Assembly (NCBI RefSeq): GCF_003668875.1
Contig: NZ_RAWM01000013.1
Span: forward strand, 45,310 to 109,309
Direction of reading: 5' to 3'
Length of the DNA stretch: 64,000 bases
Source of the DNA: Corallococcus interemptor
GTDB lineage: Bacteria; Myxococcota; Myxococcia; Myxococcales; Myxococcaceae
The notes below the pieces were generated by a model. That model saw only the letters and a program-made list of their open reading frames with translations. It searched no databases and was not told where the DNA came from. Both the position numbers and the translations under genes were made by a program. Positions 7,395-14,195 of this stretch are shown piece after piece (position 1 is the stretch's first letter; each line of letters starts with the position of its first letter).

Positions 7395-8480
7395 ATGCAA
7401 CCGCAGCCTTTCGAAGAGGAGTTTTCGGGCCAGGGCGACGAGATGTCCGACCTGCTGGCAGAGGGCGAGGAGGGCTTCGAGGACGAAGGCATGGAGGAGG
7501 GCTTCGAGGCCGAGGGCTTCGAGGGTGAGGGCTTCGAGGCCGAGGGCATGGAGGAGGGCTTCGAGGAGAACCCCACCCCCATGGAGGGCGAGGGCTTCGA
7601 GGACAACCCCACCACCCTGGAGGGTGAGGGCTTCGAGGAGAGCCCCATCTCCTTCGAGGAGAGCCCCATCAACATGGAGGGCGAGGGCTTCGAGGGTGAC
7701 GGCTTCGAGATGGACAACCCCAACGCCCTGGACGACGCCTTCGCGGACGCGATGGACGCCCAGGACGAGGACGAGTTCCTGCGCCGCCTGGTGGCCGGCG
7801 CCAGGCGCATCGCCACCGTGGCCGGGCCCACCTTCCAGCGCATCCGCCGCCGGGCCATGCCCATCGCCATGCGGCTCATCCGCCAGGCCGCGCCCCGGCT
7901 GGGCGGCATCGCGGGCCAGGAGATTGGCCGCACCCTGGGCGGGCTCTTGCGCGCGGACGCCATGGACGCCTTCGCGGACGCCGCCGGTGACTACGCGAGC
8001 GACGAGGACCTGGACGCCTTCAACCGCGTGCTGGGCGGGCTCGCCGCGCGGCACGTGGTCCGCTCCACCCTGTCCCCCGCGCGCCGCCGGCAGTCGCCCC
8101 AGCAGGCCCGGGCGCTGGGACGCGCGGTGGGCCAGATGACCACGCAGCTCGCCTCGCGCATCAGCCAGCGCTACGGCCCCCGGGCCCTGCCGGCGGTGAC
8201 GCGCGTGGTGCGCCAGGTGACGCGGCTGGTGCGCCAGCAGGGCGCGAGCCCCCAGGCCGTGCCGCGGATGATCCGCCGCATCGGGATGCGCGTCATCTCC
8301 AACCCGCGCGTGGTGCGCCGGCTGGCCCGGACCAGCCCCGCCGTGCGGCAGCTGCGGGCGCGCGCGGGCCTGCGCCGCACGGGGCCGCGCGGCCGGTACA
8401 ACACCATGATGGGAGGCCCGGCCTACCGCCGGATGCGGACCGTCACCCTGCGGGGGCCGGTGCGCGTCGTCGTGCGGTGA
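7395..8480 (+). CDS. Dipolar protein B, paralogue of A: acidic GFE-repeat head, Arg-rich body
   Basis: The start is ATG 7395, preceded by AAGGAGGAGT. The 361-aa protein has residues about 20-115 made of Glu/Gly repeats (EGFEAEGFEGEGFEAEGMEE, then MEGEGFEDNPTTLEGEGFEE). Next comes a conserved-looking helical core around 128-190 (EFLRRLVAGARRIATVAGP, RRRAMPIAMRLIRQAAPRLGG) ending in an Asp-rich patch (DAMDAFADAAGDYASDEDLDAF). A very basic C-terminus follows, full of RR, VVR and TR. The order acid repeat, basic core, acid patch, basic tail equals that of the preceding gene, so the pair are duplicates that diverged. There is no enzyme motif and no signal peptide. It shares the cassette with a zinc peptidase, which might process it (inference only). 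Confidence 0.75.
   Translation: MQPQPFEEEFSGQGDEMSDLLAEGEEGFEDEGMEEGFEAEGFEGEGFEAEGMEEGFEENPTPMEGEGFEDNPTTLEGEGFEESPISFEESPINMEGEGFEGDGFEMDNPNALDDAFADAMDAQDEDEFLRRLVAGARRIATVAGPTFQRIRRRAMPIAMRLIRQAAPRLGGIAGQEIGRTLGGLLRADAMDAFADAAGDYASDEDLDAFNRVLGGLAARHVVRSTLSPARRRQSPQQARALGRAVGQMTTQLASRISQRYGPRALPAVTRVVRQVTRLVRQQGASPQAVPRMIRRIGMRVISNPRVVRRLARTSPAVRQLRARAGLRRTGPRGRYNTMMGGPAYRRMRTVTLRGPVRVVVR
7470..7713 (+). repeat. Coding repeats: EGFE/EGE units in dipolar protein B
   Basis: About eleven copies of a five-to-six-residue unit centred on (E)GFE or MEE (gagggcttcgag at the DNA level) extend for roughly 240 bp. They expand the acidic head compared with the paralogue. Copy number probably varies between strains. 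Confidence 0.75.
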
Positions 8481-8519
8481 GTGGAAGGGGCGCGAAGCGG
8501 GCAAGGGGGAGGCGGGCAC

Positions 8520-9824
8520 ATGGCGGACACGCTTCAGCGGTTCCTGCGGGCCAAGGTCCAGAGCATCACGTTCCGGGCGGGGCGCCTGTCGCGCCTCACG
8601 CCGCAGGACGTGGGCATCCGGCCCCGGGACGTCCCCTACGCCCCTTCCCCCGCGCACTTCGCCGCGGCCAACGCGCGGCTGGGCGAAATCGACCGGGACG
8701 TGCGCCGCGCCCTGTCCCGGCTCAACGGCCGGCTGCGCGACGCCCCGCCCCCGCCGGACGAGGTGCTGCAGCGCAACGCGCTGCTGGAGCGCGAAATCGA
8801 CCGCGCCCGCCGCGCCTACGGCCTGTTCTTCGACGTCTTCAGCCAGCGGGGCACCCGGTTCGCGCCGGCGCTCGCGGCGTGTGACGCCATCGCGGTGGAC
8901 TGCTTCCAGGCCGTGCGGCAGGCCGCGCCGGGCCTTTTGCACAGCCCGATGCTCAAGCCGCTCACCTACCTGGAGCACGGCTTCTCCCCGGCCACCTTCC
9001 GGCGCGGCGTCCTGCTGAGCCGGCTGCTGGGGGAGCGAAACCCCTTCCCGCTCATCCGCGTGCCCTACGAGCGCGTGGAGGCCCCGTGGGGCATGGGGGT
9101 CATCCTCCATGAAATCGGCCACAACCTGCAGGCGGACCTGGGCATCTGGCAGGAGACGCAGGTGGCCCTCCAGCGCCGCGTCCTGCACGCCACCGGCAAC
9201 CCGTGGCTCACGCGCCTGTGGGGTCGCTGGCACAAGGAGATCTTCGCGGACCTCATCGCGTGCCTGCTCGGGGGGCCCGCGTCGGTGCACTCGATGAAGG
9301 ACTTCCTCGCGTACCCGGCGTCGCGGGTGCTGACATTCCATCCGCTCAGCGCGCACCCCACGCCGTTCCTGCGCGTGTTCATCCAGGCGGAGATGCTCCG
9401 GCGCATGGGCTTCCATCAGCGCGCCTGCGACGTGTTCGACAACTGGAACCGGCTGTACCGCTCGCGGCTGCCGTACGCGCGCATCCCGAAGCTGCTGCTC
9501 ACCACGGCCCGCCAGCTCATCCCCCATGTCGTGGATGAGATTGCCTTCCAGCCCCGCCGGGGCCTCGCGCAGCGCGCGCTGGTGGACGTGGTGCCCTTCT
9601 GGCACTCGGACCAGGAGCGCATCGACCGGGCCGCGGAGTCGCTGGCGCGCGGGCACATCCCGCCCGGCGTGCCTCCGCGCCACGTGGTGAGCGCCAGCCG
9701 CGAGGCGCTTGAACGGAGGCTGGCCCCGCCCGAGCGCATCTCTCGGACGGTGCTCAATCATCTGGTGAAGCTCGGCACGCGCGATGCGCGGACGCCGGGT
9801 GTGGGCGTCACCCTGGCCGCATGA
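8520..9824 (+). CDS. Putative zincin metallopeptidase (HEIGH motif), 434 aa
   Basis: ATG 8520 is preferred to the GTG at 8481, which abuts the previous stop, because GGGGGAGG lies seven bases before it. The key motif is ILHEIGHNLQADLG near residue 200, an HExxH zinc site with catalytic Glu. A second acidic helix, WHKEIFADLIACLLGGPASV, could supply the third ligand (E or D), as in glu-zincins. There is no signal peptide, so action is cytosolic or the enzyme is released by another route. Basic, Arg-rich sequence surrounds the core. Position between the two dipolar proteins and two unknown helical proteins suggests a dedicated processing enzyme of this cassette. The zinc peptidase assignment rests on the motif; the family and substrate are unknown. 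Confidence 0.7.
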   Translation: MADTLQRFLRAKVQSITFRAGRLSRLTPQDVGIRPRDVPYAPSPAHFAAANARLGEIDRDVRRALSRLNGRLRDAPPPPDEVLQRNALLEREIDRARRAYGLFFDVFSQRGTRFAPALAACDAIAVDCFQAVRQAAPGLLHSPMLKPLTYLEHGFSPATFRRGVLLSRLLGERNPFPLIRVPYERVEAPWGMGVILHEIGHNLQADLGIWQETQVALQRRVLHATGNPWLTRLWGRWHKEIFADLIACLLGGPASVHSMKDFLAYPASRVLTFHPLSAHPTPFLRVFIQAEMLRRMGFHQRACDVFDNWNRLYRSRLPYARIPKLLLTTARQLIPHVVDEIAFQPRRGLAQRALVDVVPFWHSDQERIDRAAESLARGHIPPGVPPRHVVSASREALERRLAPPERISRTVLNHLVKLGTRDARTPGVGVTLAA

Positions 9825-9845
9825 CAGGACCTCAAGGGAGGGACG

Positions 9846-11840
9846 ATGTACGAGAACGTGAAGGGGAGAAGCCCCGCCGCATCCATCGAGCTGGCCTCGA
9901 GCGCGAAGTCGAAGTTCGACGAGTTCCTGCGCCGTCAGCTCGGCGTGTCCGACGCGCGTGACCCCAAGGCGGTGGTGTACGCGCTGCGAAAGCTCTACCC
10001 GACCACGGCCGCGCGCCTGGACGACGAGAGCCGCGGCCAGCCCATCCGCGTCACGGCCACGCCCGAACCGGCCATGACGCCCATGACCGGGATGCTGGAC
10101 TCGCCGGGCCAGCGCCGCTTCCGCCAGGAGCGCCAGGCGCTGGTGGACGACCTGGAGATCGCCGTGAACCTGGCCTCCAACCGGGACTTCAAGGCGCCGA
10201 TCTGCGGCTGGCGGGACTCCATCCTCGCGGAGCTGGACGAGGGCGAGGCCGCGGCGAACCTGGCCGTGGACCCCGTGTCGCGCGACCGGGCCTTCTATTC
10301 CATCCGCAAGCTGGGGGACACCGCGCGCGTGGCGCGCCTGGTGGGGATGATCAACCCCACGGTGGTCCAGGAGTTCGGCCGGCTCGCGGCGACCATCGAC
10401 GACAACGCCACGCTGCTGCGCATCCTGGCGGGCGAGGCGCTCTTCCGCGCGGGCTTCGACAAGGGCGGCACGGTGTTCCAGGTGGCGCTCCAGGACCTGC
10501 GCCAGCGCCGCGAAGCACTCATCAACTCGCTGGAGCAGCTCACCGCCACCTCCCTCCAGGAGGGCTATGACGACTGGGGTGACGGCCAGGCGTCCTACGG
10601 CAAGCTGTTGGATCAGCTGCGCGCCCGGGGGCAGTCGGACCTGCGCGCCATCGCCCGGCCGGAGGCCATGTCGCGGCTTCTGGACGTGCTCCTGAACCAC
10701 GCGCCCCGGCAGAACTCGGAGGACATGCGCGGCATCGCGTCCGCGGTGCCCGTGGAGCTCATCCAGCTGCGGCGCCTGCGTGACGTGGCCGGAACGCTGC
10801 TGGACACGTCCACCGACGCCTTCACCCACAGCAGCAGCCGGGGCGTCGCGCTGAACGCGAAGGTCCAGGGCGCCTCCGCGCCCCTGGCCGCCTTCGTGGA
10901 GGCGCTCACGCTCTTCATCGACGCGTTCGACCGGCCCAACGCCGGAGCGCGGCTGCTCAACCTGGTGCTCCCCGTCCCGCTGACCTTCCGGGACCTGACG
11001 GGCAAGGAGCAGGAGCTCAACGACAAGTTCCGGCAGCGCAACGACACCCAGGAGCTCATCGAGGACCTCCTGATGGACCCCAGCACGTCGGTGGAGTTCT
11101 GGAAGGAGCTGGCCCGGTTGGACCGCAAGCTCTACCACATCGACCGGATCATCGACCTGTTCCTCCTGGACTACGACGAGGCCACGGTGCCGGGCGGCAA
11201 CCGCGTGGACCTCCACGAGGAGATGATTGAACAGCTGGATGACAACGTGGACGTCTTCAACGTGAGCCCGGCGTTCCTCCGGGAGCAATGCGGGCTGGAG
11301 GAGGACTCGCTGGAGCTGGCGAAGACGCTGACCCAGGAGGCGCCCGGCCAGGCGGAGGAGATTGAAGACGACCGGAACCACAAGTACGGCTTCCCCCAGG
11401 GCGCGCACTGCAACACCGGCGAGCCGTTCACGGTGCCGCCGCCCATCCGCGTCTCGCTGGACCGCATCGAAAAGGACCTGGAGCCGCGCATCATCTCCAA
11501 CCCCGGCGTCGTGGAGCACCCGAGGCACGCGGAGCCGGGCGAGTCTCCGGAGGCGCCGGCCGCCGGCGCGCGAGGCAACGGGGCCAGCATGGATGACGTG
11601 GCGTCGCTCATCGAAAAGAGCCGCGCGCGCATCATGACGGACGTGAAGCAGCAGCTGGAGGCCCAGGGGCCGGAGCTGGCCCGGCAGCTGGAGCAGGCGT
11701 TCTCGGATCAGCTCAAGGCCGTGGAGCGCATCATCGCCGGCAGGGAGCGGCACGGCGCGGACAGCCGGCCCGCGCCGGTCAACGGACACGCCAAGGGCGG
11801 CCACTCGCGCCGCCACGTGCGCCACGCGCGCAAGCCGTGA
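9846..11840 (+). CDS. Uncharacterised large helical protein, 664 aa
   Basis: The start is ATG 9846 with a GGGAGG site four bases upstream, 21 bases after the peptidase. No known domain was recognised. The chain is mostly predicted helix (ALRKLYPTTAARLDD, LVDDLEIAVNLAS, AGEALFRAGFDKGG, VALQDLRQRREALINSLEQL). A less ordered segment with EDDRNHKYGFPQGAHCNTGEP lies near residue 515. The C-terminal 80 residues form a likely coiled coil (SLIEKSRARIMTDVKQQLEA... ELARQLEQAFSDQLKAVER) ending in a His/Arg-rich basic tail. There is no signal peptide or membrane segment. Spacing inside the cassette suggests one transcript. A structural or scaffold role is possible; no function is claimed. Confidence 0.6.
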   Translation: MYENVKGRSPAASIELASSAKSKFDEFLRRQLGVSDARDPKAVVYALRKLYPTTAARLDDESRGQPIRVTATPEPAMTPMTGMLDSPGQRRFRQERQALVDDLEIAVNLASNRDFKAPICGWRDSILAELDEGEAAANLAVDPVSRDRAFYSIRKLGDTARVARLVGMINPTVVQEFGRLAATIDDNATLLRILAGEALFRAGFDKGGTVFQVALQDLRQRREALINSLEQLTATSLQEGYDDWGDGQASYGKLLDQLRARGQSDLRAIARPEAMSRLLDVLLNHAPRQNSEDMRGIASAVPVELIQLRRLRDVAGTLLDTSTDAFTHSSSRGVALNAKVQGASAPLAAFVEALTLFIDAFDRPNAGARLLNLVLPVPLTFRDLTGKEQELNDKFRQRNDTQELIEDLLMDPSTSVEFWKELARLDRKLYHIDRIIDLFLLDYDEATVPGGNRVDLHEEMIEQLDDNVDVFNVSPAFLREQCGLEEDSLELAKTLTQEAPGQAEEIEDDRNHKYGFPQGAHCNTGEPFTVPPPIRVSLDRIEKDLEPRIISNPGVVEHPRHAEPGESPEAPAAGARGNGASMDDVASLIEKSRARIMTDVKQQLEAQGPELARQLEQAFSDQLKAVERIIAGRERHGADSRPAPVNGHAKGGHSRRHVRHARKP

Positions 11841-11899
11841 ACGTGCACGCACGGGCCCGAAACCCTTTCCTTCAACGTCATTGACCCAGGTGGCATGCC

Positions 11900-13000
11900 A
11901 TGAGCATCGGTACGGCAGAAGCCCTTCAGCGGCTGTTCTCGCAGTGGAAGCGGGAAGTCCTCGCCAACGTCACGTCGGATGAGCAGCGCACGGAGCTGCA
12001 GAAGCAGCTGTCGCTCCGTGAGGAGGAGCTGCTCGCCAGCGCCTCGGACGGCTCGACGGCGTCCGTCTTCTCCGACCTGATGGGGTTGGACAAGGGCGGC
12101 GCGCCGTCGTTCGACTCCATCAGCCGGCCGGTGCTCGTCCAGGACTTCGACGAGTCCGTCATCGAGACGCAGCTCCACGCGACCGCGGAGCTCTATTACA
12201 TCTACCAGCACGAACGGATGAAGGTCTTCCAGGTGGCGGGCGCGCTCCTGCGCCTCTTCCACGACGGGCGCATGCGCATCCAGCGGGGCCCGGGCGCGCG
12301 GGCGCTGTACCTCATCGAGAAGCACCAGCCGCTGCGCTACAAGCCGCGCGACCGGCAGCTCGCGTACCGGCGCGCGTTCAACTACGGCAGCCTGGCGGCG
12401 CCCCCGGGCGCGGTGATGTTCCGCAACTTCCACCGCGAGTTCGTCGCCTTCGTGTCCGCCATCGCGCAGTACTTCCGCGACCTGTTGATTGGCGAGGTCA
12501 TCCGCGGCTCGCAGCAGCTGAACGAGCGGCCCTTCGCGAGCCAGGCCACCATCCAGCGCCTGGGCACGGACATCCGCTGGCAGATTGACCGCGCCACCTA
12601 CGGCAACATCCTGGCGCTCACGGTGGAGGTGGGCGAGTACCTCAAGACCATCCTCGACGCGCTGGAGACGCCGGACATCAAGAAGGCCTTCGACGCGAAC
12701 ACCAAGTGGGACGTGATTGAGGTCGTGTCGCAGCGCTACCTGGGCGGCACGGGTGAGATTTCGCAGCGCTCGAAGATGGCGGACGCGGGGCGCCTGCTGC
12801 TCAACTTCATCGCGGACAACCCGTTCAAGACGCGCGACTTCAGGGACTTCCAGACGGAGGTCATGCCACTGGGTCCGGTGGCTGAAGAGTGGATCGCCGC
12901 TTACCGGATGACGCCGGACGGCCGCGCGTTCCGGGGCGTGGCGCCCACCCTGCGCACGACGCTGGGCATCACCAGCCCCGCGCCGGGCGCGCTGCGCTGA
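11900..13000 (+). CDS. Uncharacterised helical protein, 366 aa
   Basis: The start is ATG 11900, 59 bases after the preceding gene. The product is soluble and mostly helical, with no recognised domain: EALQRLFSQWKREVLANV, QLHATAELYYIYQHERMKVFQ, FHREFVAFVSAIAQYFRDLL and VEVGEYLKTILDALETPDIK. A patch MRIQRGPGARALYLIEKHQP could bind nucleic acid or another partner, but this is only basic-residue content. It lies between the 664-aa unknown and the DUF4438 gene, and intergenic gaps of 59 and 19 bp favour co-transcription. Its only visible clue is membership of the cassette with the dipolar proteins and the peptidase. Confidence 0.6.
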   Translation: MSIGTAEALQRLFSQWKREVLANVTSDEQRTELQKQLSLREEELLASASDGSTASVFSDLMGLDKGGAPSFDSISRPVLVQDFDESVIETQLHATAELYYIYQHERMKVFQVAGALLRLFHDGRMRIQRGPGARALYLIEKHQPLRYKPRDRQLAYRRAFNYGSLAAPPGAVMFRNFHREFVAFVSAIAQYFRDLLIGEVIRGSQQLNERPFASQATIQRLGTDIRWQIDRATYGNILALTVEVGEYLKTILDALETPDIKKAFDANTKWDVIEVVSQRYLGGTGEISQRSKMADAGRLLLNFIADNPFKTRDFRDFQTEVMPLGPVAEEWIAAYRMTPDGRAFRGVAPTLRTTLGITSPAPGALR

Positions 13001-13019
13001 AGGCGGGAGGAACGGCCCT

Positions 13020-13817
13020 ATGGACCTCCCGTTGCAGCACCCCCTGATGGAGGCGGGCATGGGGGCCGCCTCGGCGCCGCGCACCAACGTGTCGCGGCTG
13101 GTGGCCTCGGCGGTGGCGGGACAGGTGTCCCATCCCGTCGTGCAGGTCTCGCCCTACCGCATCGGCCGGGATGGCGTGCTCCGGCTGGTGCCCGGCACCG
13201 GCGGCATCGTGCTCAACCGCCGCGTGGGGGACCGCGCGGTGGGGCTGGCCGCGGACCACATGGAAGCGGGCGTGTCCATCCACAACACGGGGCGCGACGA
13301 CGTGGGCCGCAAGGGCGGCTCCAACCGCGCGCTGATGTTCCAGGCGTGCGTGGGCAACCGCGCGCGCGTGACGAGCGGCCCCATGACGGGCGCGGTGGGC
13401 ACGGTGGTGGGCAAGCACGGCGGCATCAACCACGTCATCGTGGACTTCCCTCCACTGGTGAAGCGCCGGCTGTGCATCGGGGACCGCATCCAGCTGGATG
13501 CGTACGGGCAGGGGCTGGAGCTGCCGGACTTCCCCGGGGTGCGCGCGCTGAACCTGTCGCCCCGGCTGCTGCGGCGCTGGGGCGTGCGGACGGAAGGCGG
13601 GCGGCTGGTGGTTCCGGTGACGCACACGGTGCCCTCGGTGGTGATGCACTCGGACAGCAAGGTCGCGGGGCACGGGCCCGGGGTGACGCCGCTGCTCATC
13701 TGCCCGCAGGAGTGCGTCCGGCTGGTGTGCCGGCCCCAGGCCAACGTGGCGCTCCTGCTGGGGCTGCGTCAGAGCGTGGCGCCGCCAGCGCGGCGGCCGT
13801 CAGGGAGTGGGCGGTAG
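13020..13817 (+). CDS. DUF4438-family protein, 265 aa
   Basis: The start is ATG 13020 with GGGAGG upstream. The sequence fits DUF4438 as I know it: an N-terminal segment NVSRLVASAVAGQVSHPV, then DGVLRLVPGTGGIVLNRRVGD, LAADHMEAGVSIHN, and a middle GAVGTVVGKHGGINHVIVDF followed by RLCIGDRIQLDAYGQGLELPD. The fold is likely all-beta with His/Asp residues suited to metal or ligand binding. The biochemical role of the family is not established to my knowledge. It is the last gene of the plus-strand cassette and its 3' end overlaps the convergent regulator gene by 18 bp, so read-through between the two units could cause antisense effects. Confidence 0.75.
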   Translation: MDLPLQHPLMEAGMGAASAPRTNVSRLVASAVAGQVSHPVVQVSPYRIGRDGVLRLVPGTGGIVLNRRVGDRAVGLAADHMEAGVSIHNTGRDDVGRKGGSNRALMFQACVGNRARVTSGPMTGAVGTVVGKHGGINHVIVDFPPLVKRRLCIGDRIQLDAYGQGLELPDFPGVRALNLSPRLLRRWGVRTEGGRLVVPVTHTVPSVVMHSDSKVAGHGPGVTPLLICPQECVRLVCRPQANVALLLGLRQSVAPPARRPSGSGR

Positions 13818-14186
13818 GGACACGGCGCCCAGGCAGCGCGACACCATGGCCGCGCGGGTGTCCACGCCCAGCTTGACGAAGATGCGCCGCAGGTGGGCCG
13901 CCACGGTCCAGGTGCTGATGTTGAGCTTCGTGGCGATCTGCTTGTTGCCCCAGCCCGCGCAGACGCACGAGACGACCTGCAGCTCGCGCGACGTGAGCAG
14001 CCGCACGTCGGAGGCGGGCCCGGTCGCGGGGGGCGCGCCGGGCTCGGCGGGCACCAGGTGGTAGCGCTGGCCGTTGATGATGAGCTCACCGGCCAGGGCG
14101 TGGTTGCGCGCGGGGGGAGGCGCCGGGCCGCCGGGGTCGGGAACCACGAGCAGCACATGGCTCCCGGGAGGAAGAGGCGTCCGCAT
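13800..14186 (-). CDS. LuxR-type helix-turn-helix regulator, 128 aa
   Basis: The C-terminal half is a clear LuxR/GerE DNA-binding domain: LLTSRELQVVSCVCAGWGNKQIATKLNISTWTVAAHLRRIFVKLGVDTRAAM. It has the conserved SRELQVV start, the NKQIA turn and the T-V-xxHLRRIFxKLG recognition helix. The N-terminal 55 residues carry a short beta-like ELIINGQRYHLVP element but no receiver or ligand domain, so it is a small single-domain regulator. It follows the 721-aa gene by nine bases on the same strand and probably shares its transcript. It ends inside the DUF4438 gene (18-bp tail overlap). It is a plausible regulator of the neighbouring cassette (inference from position). Confidence 0.85.
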   Translation of the reverse strand: MRTPLPPGSHVLLVVPDPGGPAPPPARNHALAGELIINGQRYHLVPAEPGAPPATGPASDVRLLTSRELQVVSCVCAGWGNKQIATKLNISTWTVAAHLRRIFVKLGVDTRAAMVSRCLGAVSLPPTP

Positions 14187-14195
14187 GGCGGGGGC

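Noticed and set aside
7374..11852. About 1492-codon minus-strand open frame opposite the dipolar cassette
   Set aside because: Same shadow effect. The plus-strand genes have ribosome sites, in-frame repeats and a zinc motif; the antisense product is low complexity.
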